A stretch of DNA of 64,000 nucleotides. Origin: Pleurocapsales cyanobacterium LEGE 10410 (GTDB lineage: Bacteria; Cyanobacteriota; Cyanobacteriia; Cyanobacteriales; Xenococcaceae). Below, piece by piece: positions 1-8,033 of this stretch. The notes beneath the pieces are model-generated. The model had not been told where the DNA came from, did not search any database, and worked only from the letters and a program-made list of their open reading frames with translations. The stretch is from NCBI GenBank assembly GCA_015207195.1, contig JADEXJ010000013.1:1-64000 (forward strand). The letters run 5' to 3'. The stretch's first letter is position 1, and each line of letters begins with the position of its first letter. Both the position numbers and the translations under genes were made by a program.

Positions 1-535
1 GGGTAGGAGTATATACGGGAACATAGACAACACTGTCATCTTCCTCAGATTTATTAGCTTCTAGCTGACGATCTATTTTTTCGAGCGATCGCTCGACATA
101 ATCAATAAATTCGACATCAGACTTGGACAAAATAATTTGCTTTCTTCCTGTCAGCCCAATTAATACTTGGCTTGCTCGATCTCCAAACACCCACCATAAA
201 ATAAATAAACAGTAACTACAGGATAGAGCAAACAGCATCTTACCTAAGTAATTGTGTTGTTTAAAAGAGCGAGCGACCGTGTTTTCCGCCGTGGAATATT
301 GAATTACTTCTGCTAAGTTCAAGCTGTAAGAATCATTTGATTCATACCAGTTGGTATCGATGGTAGTAGCTTTGTCAGAAGCAGTTACGATTGCCGAAGC
401 TTGGATCTTGTCTTCAATCGCTTTTTGCTTTTGGAAGCTAGAATTCCCTTCGTTATGTTTCCCCTGAGATAAATTTAAACTTTCAATGAAGGAAAATTTT
501 GGGTTTATCTGTTGATGACCGGCATCCCTGACCAT
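1..535 (-). CDS. Partial membrane protein of unknown function (3' end outside window)
   Basis: An open frame of 178 codons runs from an ATG at 535 to the left edge of the window with no stop, so the C-terminus is missing. An in-frame TAG lies 27 bases upstream of the ATG with no other ATG between, which fixes the start. The first 105 or so residues are polar, followed by one hydrophobic stretch (LFALSCSYCLFILWWVF, about residues 112-128). The remaining residues are charged and end in YVPVYTP at the edge. This suggests a single-pass membrane protein with a soluble N-terminal part. I do not recognise the family. It lies on the same strand as the 53-aa membrane peptide and petJ, but the gap of about 170 bp does not argue for tight coupling. 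Confidence 0.6.
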   Translation of the reverse strand, partial: MVRDAGHQQINPKFSFIESLNLSQGKHNEGNSSFQKQKAIEDKIQASAIVTASDKATTIDTNWYESNDSYSLNLAEVIQYSTAENTVARSFKQHNYLGKMLFALSCSYCLFILWWVFGDRASQVLIGLTGRKQIILSKSDVEFIDYVERSLEKIDRQLEANKSEEDDSVVYVPVYTPT

Positions 536-704
536 GGATTGTTCAGCAACTAAATTAACCTATCTAAGATAGACTTGTTTATTCCCGTCATGCCATAGTG
601 TTTACCCAGAGATCGCTCGGCTACCAAAATCGGTTGATGGTGTAAATACGTACTCGATCTAATAAGCTGTATTTTTACTTAGTGCTAACAGTAAGTCTGG
701 TTGG

Positions 705-866
705 TTAAGAGTAAAGAAAATAGCTCAAGTTCGCTGATAACCCATCGACAGGAGCAGGAATCATTTCGCCACGAAAATCGAGGAGTTGAACTATTACTAA
801 GTAGGCGATCGCAATTAAAATTGAAATTGCTCCCGTAATGACGGCGATAATTTTACCCCGATCCAT
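705..866 (-). CDS. Conserved small membrane protein, 53 aa
   Basis: This short ORF starts MDRGKIIAVITGAISILI, continues as one hydrophobic helix to about residue 29, then reads LLDFRGEMIPAPVD before a short tail ending FLYS. From memory, small proteins with this MDRGKI...LLDFRGEMIPAP pattern are widespread in cyanobacteria and have no assigned function. The helix with a following acidic, proline-containing segment fits a single-pass membrane peptide. The ATG at 866 is preceded on its strand by a purine-poor AT-rich leader without a strong ribosome binding site. It is 157 bp downstream of petJ on the same strand. Coding status rests on the recognised pattern and clean frame, not on length. Confidence 0.7.
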   Translation of the reverse strand: MDRGKIIAVITGAISILIAIAYLVIVQLLDFRGEMIPAPVDGLSANLSYFLYS

Positions 867-1023
867 ATTATTTGCTCCAGCTTAGTTGTTTTTAATCTTT
901 ATTGTATTGTTTCACAAAATAAAAATATTCCCGACCTGTAGTTAGAGCGATCGAGAATATAGGTAAAAATAAATCAATAGATTTTAAGTTTTTTTAAAGA
1001 GCCTCAACAGTATGGTGTACTAT

Positions 1024-1359
1024 TTACCAACCTTTTTCTGACTGAGAAAGTACATAGGTTGCCACATCATCGATTTGAGCATCGCTGAGGCGACCCTGAA
1101 AAGCAGGCATTGCATTCTTCCCATGAACTACCTGGTAAGTAATTGCCTCAATAGAGTTCATTTCATATTTTTCTAAAGCATCTTTTTGTAAAGTTTTTGC
1201 CCCATCGATCACGTTTCTACCACCTGCATGACAAGCAGCACAGTTAGCACTAAAAATCTTAGCCCCGCTCTCAGCATCCCCTGCAAGAGCGGGAGTGGCA
1301 AACATTAACATCACCGCAGTTACAAACACTAACCAAATGGATAATAATCTAGTTGACAT
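1024..1359 (-). CDS. petJ: Cytochrome c6 precursor
   Basis: Soluble lumenal c-type cytochrome that carries electrons from cytochrome b6f to photosystem I or to terminal oxidase, replacing plastocyanin when copper is scarce. The 111-aa product has a signal peptide ending AxA (TPALA, cleavage near residue 26), the haem-binding C40-x-x-C43-H44 motif and the distal methionine in KNAMPAF (M84). Length is normal for the family. GGAG lies about 10 bases upstream of the ATG. petE diverges from it across a 282-bp intergenic region with back-to-back promoters, so reciprocal copper control is likely; in Synechocystis this switch is run by the PetR/PetP system. Family assignment is firm, regulation is inferred. 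Confidence 0.96.
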   Translation of the reverse strand: MSTRLLSIWLVFVTAVMLMFATPALAGDAESGAKIFSANCAACHAGGRNVIDGAKTLQKDALEKYEMNSIEAITYQVVHGKNAMPAFQGRLSDAQIDDVATYVLSQSEKGW

Positions 1360-1442
1360 AATTTCTGTTGTCTCCTCTCTCAGAATATTTAATCGCGATC
1401 AAATAAAGTAGATCGCCGTCAGATATATGGTCGGTTATCCCC

Positions 1443-1470
1443 ATACAATTGTCGAAAGACACGCTGTCAA
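1443..1470 (-). promoter_or_regulatory. Putative petJ promoter with inverted repeat in the spacer
   Basis: On the minus strand a consensus -35 (TTGACA, plus-strand 1465-1470) is followed after 16 bp by TTGTAT (1443-1448), about 85 bp before the petJ start. The spacer contains the inverted repeat TGTC-GAAA-GACA (1450-1461), a position suited to repression. Sequence pattern only; no transcription start is known. Confidence 0.5.
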
Positions 1471-1473
1471 AGT

Positions 1474-1501
1474 TTTACAAGTCGTCGAACTTGTGTAGTA
1501 A
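1474..1501 (+). promoter_or_regulatory. Putative petE promoter overlapped by an ACAAGT-N6-ACTTGT operator
   Basis: TTTACA (1474-1479) and TAGTAA (1496-1501) are separated by 16 bp and point towards petE; TAATAT at 1499-1504 is an alternative -10. The perfect 6-6-6 inverted repeat ACAAGT-N6-ACTTGT at 1477-1494 fills the spacer, as a repressor site would. The -35 is only 3 bp from the -35 of the divergent petJ promoter. A BlaI/CopY-type regulator such as PetR is the obvious candidate binder, but no petR is in the window. Confidence 0.45.
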
Positions 1502-1641
1502 TATATATAAGGGAAATTGAGCTACTGGAACAACGCTAAATTTTCGAGCGATATTTAAGCTAAATCTAAAAGTTCAAATTTCTTAGTTTTTAGGAACGTT
1601 TACTAGAAAAAATCATATCTGAGCGAGAGAGTTCAACAAAA

Positions 1642-2001
1642 ATGGCTAAAAAATTAAGTTTGTTATTGTCCGCACTAGTATTAGTAGTATCAACCTTTTT
1701 TTTCAACGTTAATCCCGCAGCAGCTGACACTGTAGAAGTAAAAATGGGTAGCGATAATGGAATGCTCAAGTTTGTACCAGAAACTGTAACTATCAAAGAA
1801 GGAGATACAGTTAAATGGACTAACAATAAAATGTCTCCCCATAACGTAGTATTTGAGAATGCTTCTGATAAGTCTCACAAGAACCTAGTATTTTCTCCTG
1901 GTGAAGGTTACGAAAGTACTTTTAGTGAATCTGGTGAATATTCCTACTACTGCGAGCCTCATCGCGGTGCGGGAATGGTTGGAAAAATAGTTGTGGAATA
2001 G
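1642..2001 (+). CDS. petE: Plastocyanin precursor
   Basis: Type I blue copper protein of the thylakoid lumen, functionally interchangeable with cytochrome c6. The 119-aa precursor has a signal peptide ending PAAA (cleavage near residue 28). The four copper ligands are visible: H67 in SPHNVVF, then C104, H107 and M112 in [11 protein letters not shown]. Length and ligand spacing are normal. The leader of the transcript would be about 130 nt if the promoter at 1474-1501 is used. A strong hairpin follows the stop. Divergent to petJ, which supports coordinated and opposite copper regulation. Confidence 0.97.
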   Translation: MAKKLSLLLSALVLVVSTFFFNVNPAAADTVEVKMGSDNGMLKFVPETVTIKEGDTVKWTNNKMSPHNVVFENASDKSHKNLVFSPGEGYESTFSESGEYSYYCEPHRGAGMVGKIVVE

Positions 2002-2026
2002 ATTTTATAACGACTAATAATTTGCA

Positions 2027-2060
2027 AGGAGAGGTAGCTGTTAGGTTTGCCTCTCCTTTT
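2027..2060 (+). terminator. Rho-independent terminator of petE
   Basis: AGGAGAGG (2027-2034) pairs perfectly with CCTCTCCT (2050-2057) and is followed by a T run. It lies 26 bp after the petE stop. Confidence 0.85.
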
Positions 2061-2121
2061 TCCGTTAGGATAGATCTTACAGGCGATGTGAACATCGCCA
2101 TCTAATCATTAAATATAAGCA

Positions 2122-2412
2122 ATGGTAGAGTTATCTCCTGAAGAATTAGCTAGAGCTAGAAAAAACAACCTTACTCCCGAAAAATATGCTCGTCTGCGTG
2201 CAGAAGCACAAGCCCCCTATAGAGGTTTTAGAAAGTTCTTCTACATTACTTTTGGTGCATCTGGCTTGATTGGGGCATTTATCTTTTTGGCGAAACTAGC
2301 AGCAGGTCAGGAACTAACAACTAACTTGCCAAATTTTTTCCTTCAGCTTGGCGTAGTTGCTCTGATGGTGTTTTTGTTTCGTTGGGATCGAAGCAAGGAT
2401 GAAGCAGAATAA
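2122..2412 (+). CDS. DUF3493 (LPA1/Rep27-like) membrane protein
   Basis: A 96-aa protein with a charged N-terminus (SPEELARARKNNLTPEKYARLR), the motif YRGFRKFFYITFGASGLIGAFIF, and two predicted membrane helices (about 43-60 and 71-87). This matches the DUF3493 domain, which in plants and algae forms part of LPA1/Rep27, proteins needed for photosystem II assembly or repair. A photosystem II role for the small cyanobacterial protein is inference. It is a monocistronic gene between the petE terminator and a bidirectional hairpin shared with recA. Confidence 0.8.
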   Translation: MVELSPEELARARKNNLTPEKYARLRAEAQAPYRGFRKFFYITFGASGLIGAFIFLAKLAAGQELTTNLPNFFLQLGVVALMVFLFRWDRSKDEAE

Positions 2413-2414
2413 AA

Positions 2415-2457
2415 GATAGGGCAATCTTTAGCTTAGCGATCGCCCTATCCCTTTTTT
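2415..2457. terminator. Bidirectional terminator between the DUF3493 gene and recA
   Basis: GATAGGGC (2415-2422) pairs with GCCCTATC (2442-2449). A-rich sequence precedes it and a T6 run follows, so it can serve both convergent genes. The loop contains most of a HIP1 palindrome. Confidence 0.8.
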
Positions 2458-2499
2458 AGCCTATTGTTTGTATTGGGCTAACTGCTGACAACTTCAATT

Positions 2500-3582
2500 C
2501 TATTCTTCTTCCATACCTGGAGCGAAGGCTTCAGGAGAGGCTGCACCATTGCCCTCTTCCTTAAGGTTAGCCTTGACTTTTGCTTCGACTTCCGCTGCTA
2601 TCTCTGGGTTTTCTAATAGGTAGTTGATCGTATTGTCTCTTCCTTGACCAATATTATCGCCTTTGTAGCTATACCAGGCACCTTTTCTTACTACAATGTC
2701 TGCTTCTTCGGCTAAATCTAATAAACAGCCAATATTAGAAATTCCTTTACCAAAGATAATATCGAATTCAGCAATACGGAAAGGTGGAGCTACTTTGTTT
2801 TTGGCAACCTTTACCTTAGCTCTGATACCATACATTCCCTCATTACCTTTCTTTAGGGTTTGGATGCGACGAATATCTAGACGAACAGAGCAGTAAAATT
2901 TGAGAGCATTACCACCTGTGGTTACTTCAGGATTACCATAGCTAATGCCAATTTTTTGTCGTAGTTGGTTGAGGAAAATTACCGTAGCCCCAGATTTACC
3001 GATATTACCCGCAATTTTCCTCAGGGCTTTACTCATTAAGCGAGCTTGTAAACCTACTTGGTTGTCGCCCATCTCTCCCTCAATTTCCGCACGAGGGGTT
3101 AGGGCAGCTACGGAGTCTACTACTACCAAGTCTACTGCTGCCGATCGCACTAGCTGATCGACAATTTCTAAGCCCGATTCTCCGTTGTCTGGTTGAGCTA
3201 CCAGTAAGTTTTCGATATCTACTCCCAACGCTTGAGAATAAGTGGGATCTAGAGCATGTTCGGCATCAACAAATGCTGCTACGCCCCCTGCTTTTTGAGT
3301 TTCGGCGATCGCGTGTAGAGCTAAGGTAGTCTTACCAGAACTTTCTGGACCATAAATTTCAATGATTCTACCTTTTGGCAATCCACCTCCCAAAGCGACA
3401 TCAAGAGTCAAAGCACCACTGGGAATAGTTTCTACCTTCATTTGGGCAGCATCACCCAAACGCATAATTGCACCTTTGCCAAAGTTGCGCTCGATCTGTT
3501 TTAAAACTAAGTTAAGGGCTTTATCTTTATCAGAATTACTAGAAGTACTAGAAGTGTTAGAAGTATTTGCGCGAGTTGCCAT
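2500..3582 (-). CDS. recA: Recombinase RecA
   Basis: ATP-dependent DNA strand-exchange protein for homologous recombination and repair. At 360 aa it has the normal length, a Walker A motif GPESSGKT (78-85), the VVVDSVAAL Walker B region, and the [10 protein letters not shown] and [10 protein letters not shown] signature stretches. The first 18 residues are an unusually Ser/Thr/Asn-rich extension before the conserved [19 protein letters not shown] start, and the acidic C-terminal tail ends GMEEE. GAGG lies about 8 bases before the ATG. I see no clear SOS operator in the 279 bp upstream. No recX follows. Confidence 0.98.
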   Translation of the reverse strand: MATRANTSNTSSTSSNSDKDKALNLVLKQIERNFGKGAIMRLGDAAQMKVETIPSGALTLDVALGGGLPKGRIIEIYGPESSGKTTLALHAIAETQKAGGVAAFVDAEHALDPTYSQALGVDIENLLVAQPDNGESGLEIVDQLVRSAAVDLVVVDSVAALTPRAEIEGEMGDNQVGLQARLMSKALRKIAGNIGKSGATVIFLNQLRQKIGISYGNPEVTTGGNALKFYCSVRLDIRRIQTLKKGNEGMYGIRAKVKVAKNKVAPPFRIAEFDIIFGKGISNIGCLLDLAEEADIVVRKGAWYSYKGDNIGQGRDNTINYLLENPEIAAEVEAKVKANLKEEGNGAASPEAFAPGMEEE

Positions 3583-3861
3583 GAATGCCTCAATTAATAG
3601 AGTGAAAAATAGGTTGTAAAAATGGCTGAGAAATTAGTTTCGATTTTGCACCCTGTATTCAGCCTGGTTGTTCCGTCTAACTGTCAGTCGATAGTTACAG
3701 CGTGACTGTTGGTCGAGCTAAAGCTGTAAATAATTACCACAATAATTTTATGGCAAGAATTGTTCTATTTTCTCATTTGTTGACAAAAAAGTCAACGCAT
3801 CAGTCGATGCCTATTCTAGAGTAGCTAATAAAAGTAGCTTAGATAATAATTAGTACTGTTG

Positions 3862-4437
3862 ATGACAATGAATTCAATTTTCTTAATATTTACAAAACGT
3901 TTGAGTCAGGCAATGGGATTTACACCAAGCTTTGCGATCGCCTTACCTAATCATTATAACTGGATTATTTTATCTATTTCGATTTGCATATATCTTGTAT
4001 TTACCCTGACTTTTGGCTTGATGACAGGCTTTTTACACTGGGATGTTTGCCAAGAGAAAAGAACGATCGTTAAAACTATAGCCACCACTCTAATTGCCCC
4101 AGCTTTCCTAGAAGAAACATTTTTTCGAGCCTTACTATTACCCTATCCCAGCGACAAGATTGCCCTCGATTCTTACATAGCTTGGGCAACATTCAGTTTA
4201 TTGCTATTTATCATCTATCATCCTCTCAACGCCCTGACTTTTTTCTCTCAAGGCAGAGCAACTTTTTTCAATCCAGTTTTTCTTGGTTTGGCAACCAGTT
4301 TGGGAATTATTTGTACCACAGCCTATTGGCAAACTGGTTCGTTATGGCTGCCAGTTATAATCCATTGGCTGACTGTAGTTATTTGGTTACTTTGTTTCAG
4401 TGGTTTAACTAGGCTCAAGATAAACAGTTTGATTTAA
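3862..4437 (+). CDS. CPBP family intramembrane glutamic protease
   Basis: A 191-aa polytopic membrane protein of the CPBP (CAAX protease/bacteriocin-processing, Rce1-like) family. The catalytic signature is present: E84-E85-x-x-x-R89 (EETFFR) in the second half of a helix, H120 in YHPLN and H168 in IIHWL. Four to five hydrophobic segments are visible. The substrate is unknown; members cleave membrane-bound or prenylated peptides and some cyanobacterial ones have regulatory roles. TTG at 3859 directly precedes the ATG; I prefer the ATG at 3862, and ATG 3868 is also possible. Its last 33 bp overlap the 3' end of the convergent bvdR. Confidence 0.8.
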   Translation: MTMNSIFLIFTKRLSQAMGFTPSFAIALPNHYNWIILSISICIYLVFTLTFGLMTGFLHWDVCQEKRTIVKTIATTLIAPAFLEETFFRALLLPYPSDKIALDSYIAWATFSLLLFIIYHPLNALTFFSQGRATFFNPVFLGLATSLGIICTTAYWQTGSLWLPVIIHWLTVVIWLLCFSGLTRLKINSLI

Positions 4438-5400
4438 ACTAGCAGATTCACGAGCAGCATTTGCCACTTGCAAAGCATATAAACTAGCTTGAGGTTGGAT
4501 ATAAAGAGGTTGTTGATCAAACAGATAATCTAAAACCATCGCGGTATCTTGAGCAAACAAACCACGACGAGGAACGATGGGAATTTCTGTTTCCTCTTGT
4601 CCTAAGATTAAAGTTCCTTTCTCTCCTGTAAACAAAATTTTGCCCCGTTCGCCGTAAATTTCAAAGATGCGATCGCTGCGCCAAAAAACCTCTCCTTTAC
4701 CATAGGTAACTTCGGCAACAACGCCACAATTAAAATTCAATCGAGCATTACACAAACAGCTAGTAAAATAATCCGAACCAGCTACATCCCAAAAGCGATT
4801 ATGACAGGTTACGCTGTCTACAGCACCAAACAAATCGGTCAAGCGGTGAATCCGCGACAGGGCTGCTGCTAAGGGAAAACCAAACATAGCCCGATGGTAC
4901 TTCCAGCTGCGCTCTACAGGATGCTGGGAACTAATGGTGCTATATCGAGCATAAAAAACTTTTCCTATTTGAGGTAAATATTGCTTAATTGCCTGATGTA
5001 AGCCACCAATAATTTCTATATGTTCTACGTGGAGCAGCTTTTGCTTACTTGCAGCCAGCTCGATAATCTCTGCTGCAACTTTGGCTTCTAATGCCAAAGG
5101 ATATTCTACTACTACGTGCTTTCCAGCTAAGATAGCTGCTTTAGCGATCGCACCACAGTCTTGATTGATCGTACAAATAAAGATTAAATCTAACTCAGGC
5201 AAATTAACTAGCCTGCTCCAGGAATCTATAGCTTCCAAGTTAAAAGCTTGGCAGAACTCCTGTAATTTTTCGGGAGTATTGCCTGTAGCAACCAATAATT
5301 TAGTGCGTCGCTCTGATAGAAGTGCTTCTGCTCTTTTTTTGGCAGCATATCCCGTACCTACTATGCCAATTTTAAGAAGCGAAACGGCTTTAATAATCAT
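4405..5400 (-). CDS. bvdR: Biliverdin reductase, Gfo/Idh/MocA fold
   Basis: Reduces biliverdin IX-alpha to bilirubin with NAD(P)H in the cytoplasm. The 331-aa protein has the dinucleotide-binding GIVGTGYAAKKRAE at residues 13-26, then the characteristic GKHVVVEYPLAL and LLHVEHIEIIGGLHQAI stretches, and further FYARYSTI, FGFPLAAALSRIHRLTDLFG and YGKGEVF. These closely resemble the Synechocystis biliverdin reductase as I remember it, rather than a generic sugar oxidoreductase. In cyanobacteria the enzyme supports normal phycobilisome synthesis. A later in-frame start (after the first eight residues) is possible because the conserved part begins at LLKIGIVG. The gene's 3' end overlaps the convergent protease gene by 33 bp. 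Confidence 0.88.
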   Translation of the reverse strand: MIIKAVSLLKIGIVGTGYAAKKRAEALLSERRTKLLVATGNTPEKLQEFCQAFNLEAIDSWSRLVNLPELDLIFICTINQDCGAIAKAAILAGKHVVVEYPLALEAKVAAEIIELAASKQKLLHVEHIEIIGGLHQAIKQYLPQIGKVFYARYSTISSQHPVERSWKYHRAMFGFPLAAALSRIHRLTDLFGAVDSVTCHNRFWDVAGSDYFTSCLCNARLNFNCGVVAEVTYGKGEVFWRSDRIFEIYGERGKILFTGEKGTLILGQEETEIPIVPRRGLFAQDTAMVLDYLFDQQPLYIQPQASLYALQVANAARESASLNQTVYLEPS

Positions 5401-6065
<665 letters not shown>

Positions 6066-6098
6066 GCAAACGCTAAAGATCGAAACTTGTTTGTGGTT

Positions 6099-6129
6099 AG
6101 AGACGTTCTTAGTTTGGAGCGTCTCTTTT
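6099..6129 (+). terminator. Terminator of ferredoxin gene
   Basis: AGAGACG (6099-6105) pairs with CGTCTCT (6120-6126), followed by TTTT. It lies 34 bp after the stop. Confidence 0.8.
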
Positions 6130-6181
6130 AGCATTGTGTTCGATTAAGCCGAGCTTTAAATTGAAACGAGATAAAATATGA

Positions 6182-6640
6182 TTATAGTCGTCTTTTCTCC
6201 GCAGTTGTACGACTTGATTTTTTGATATTTTCTTTAGCCAATGCTCTAACCTCTTTTTCTAAAAAGAAATTGAGAAATGTTCTAATAGCTGAAATGGCTG
6301 CCAGCTTACCCACCGCATCCCAACTTGGCGACACCGCAGTAGCTGCGATGTCTGCTGCTAGCAGAAATTCCAAAGATAATGCCAATGCTGTGCCTAAATC
6401 TAATCTGACATGGCATAGTTTTTCTTCTCGATCCATTTTTCGTTTGTGAGAAAGCAACTGACGTACTGCTTTGATAATCGCCAAAGCTAAGATTAATAGG
6501 GCGATACTTTCAATAATTACTTTAAGAAATATAGCAGTTTGCAGGAGAACTTCCTCTGCTAAATGATTCAACCCTATGATCGAGTTTTCTCCCTTTGTTT
6601 CTGTAGTAGTGTTGGCGATCGCCAAATATAGAAAGGGCAT
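6182..6640 (-). CDS. DUF1622 membrane protein
   Basis: A 152-aa protein with three predicted membrane helices (about 34-58, 79-98 and 108-126). The segment RVRLDLGTALALSLEFLLAADI-like (here HVRLDLGTALALSLEF and FLLAADIAATA) followed by AISAIRTFLNFFLEKEV is typical of DUF1622 proteins. The C-terminal tail is basic and rich in Lys and Arg. Function is unknown. It converges on the ferredoxin gene and stands alone, with a 50-bp gap after the ferredoxin terminator. Confidence 0.8.
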   Translation of the reverse strand: MPFLYLAIANTTTETKGENSIIGLNHLAEEVLLQTAIFLKVIIESIALLILALAIIKAVRQLLSHKRKMDREEKLCHVRLDLGTALALSLEFLLAADIAATAVSPSWDAVGKLAAISAIRTFLNFFLEKEVRALAKENIKKSSRTTAEKRRL

Positions 6641-6723
6641 AGCTGTTTATAGTAAATGAATTAAACAAGATTGTATTTTAGTTCAGCCATAGCTACCATG
6701 TTGTGATGATAAAGACACTCAAC

Positions 6724-7767
6724 CTAATTGAGACAGTGAGCCGTCTTTGGCAGATTGAGCCGATAACATTTCATCTGGGGAAAGTCTCGCCGAATCAGGT
6801 CAATCGCCTGTTCTCGACTATGGCGATCGCGAGCGATTAACTGTGCAGTGCCGTCTCCCTGAGAGCCTACTCCTTTACCGCCAAAAATATAAGTTTGTAA
6901 AGGGGCATGATTGAGAAGCTGATGCAATATAGGTGCGTTTAACTCGTCACAGGCGGGAATTAGATAGCGATCAAATTCAGCTTGTGCTTGTTTCATCAAA
7001 GTACCAATTTCGGCTGCTCCTTGTTGTAAGGCTAAAACAGCTTGTCGAACCAGACTGGCGTTAACTTTTCCCAAATAATGTTGAACTCCAGCCTGAAAGG
7101 TATTTTGGGCAACGGGATAGCATTGATTGAGTTGAGCGAGTATTTTGGGCGTATTTTTAGAACCTGCAAGATCGACAATAATCAGATACAAATTTTCGAC
7201 TACGGTTAAAGGAGTAATCTTGTAGCGATCGCCATCAAAAGCCATCAAAATAGGTTGACTGCCATAAGCGCAAGCCTGGTCTAATCTGCCACATTGACTG
7301 CCAGTAGTTCTTTCTCCCCGATAAGCCAATTCCATTTCTTCAGCGATCGTCAAACCAAGATTGTAAAGCCGATTAAATGCTCTGGCGACTAACACACAGA
7401 TTGCTGCACTAGAAGACAAACCTTTTTTGAGGGGTAAATCCATCCGATAGTTATCTATCGTTAAACCACCAACCCGATAGCGAACTAACGCCTGATAAGC
7501 TACCCCAGCTACGTAACTATAAAAATTACCCTCTTGCGCTATCTTCAACAACTGTCCTTGCTTCATTGCTAGTTTTAATACTTGGCGATGATTTACCGTT
7601 CTAAATTCTAGATGAGCTTTGGCTGCGACGTTAGCATAAATACCTTGGTTAGTACCAACAACAATAGCGTAACCTGGCTCGATCTTTGAGTTTATCTGGC
7701 TATATTCTGCTGCCCAATCACTATGTTCGCCAAACAGACAAAGACGACCAGGAACAAATAAATTCAT
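6724..7767 (-). CDS. GHMP family sugar kinase, substrate unknown
   Basis: A 347-aa small-molecule kinase of the galactokinase/homoserine/mevalonate/phosphomevalonate superfamily. It shows the N-terminal galactokinase-like motif VPGRLCLFGEHSDW (5-18), the phosphate-binding PLKKGLSSSAA (112-122) and the C-terminal glycine-rich GGKGVGSQGDG. The GEHSDW motif points to a sugar or sugar-acid substrate like galactokinase or glucuronokinase rather than to mevalonate, but I cannot decide the substrate. Neighbours give no pathway clue: it is flanked by a DUF1622 gene and a divergent glycosidase-like gene. The start ATG at 7767 agrees with the family N-terminus. Confidence 0.8.
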   Translation of the reverse strand: MNLFVPGRLCLFGEHSDWAAEYSQINSKIEPGYAIVVGTNQGIYANVAAKAHLEFRTVNHRQVLKLAMKQGQLLKIAQEGNFYSYVAGVAYQALVRYRVGGLTIDNYRMDLPLKKGLSSSAAICVLVARAFNRLYNLGLTIAEEMELAYRGERTTGSQCGRLDQACAYGSQPILMAFDGDRYKITPLTVVENLYLIIVDLAGSKNTPKILAQLNQCYPVAQNTFQAGVQHYLGKVNASLVRQAVLALQQGAAEIGTLMKQAQAEFDRYLIPACDELNAPILHQLLNHAPLQTYIFGGKGVGSQGDGTAQLIARDRHSREQAIDLIRRDFPQMKCYRLNLPKTAHCLN

Positions 7768-8033
7768 GTTTTTACCACTAACAAACTCAACCTCTTAACT
7801 CTCGGTAATTCCAACGAACATTTTTTCCTGCAAAATACATTTATGATGTATCTTACTCTCTTGAAAATTATTGCAGCAAGCTTCCCCAATTTTTTCGACA
7901 AACTTGGTAAGATATTGAGTCATAAACTTGAATTATCGAGCAAACATTGATTACAAGATAGATAAGCTAATAAATAAACCAAAGCAAAATTTTCAGGCAT
8001 AGGGTTTTGTTTGATTGCAGAAAAGATAAAAGG

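Noticed and set aside
3583-3858. LexA/SOS box upstream of recA
   Set aside because: No convincing palindromic operator could be found; many cyanobacteria do not control recA by LexA.
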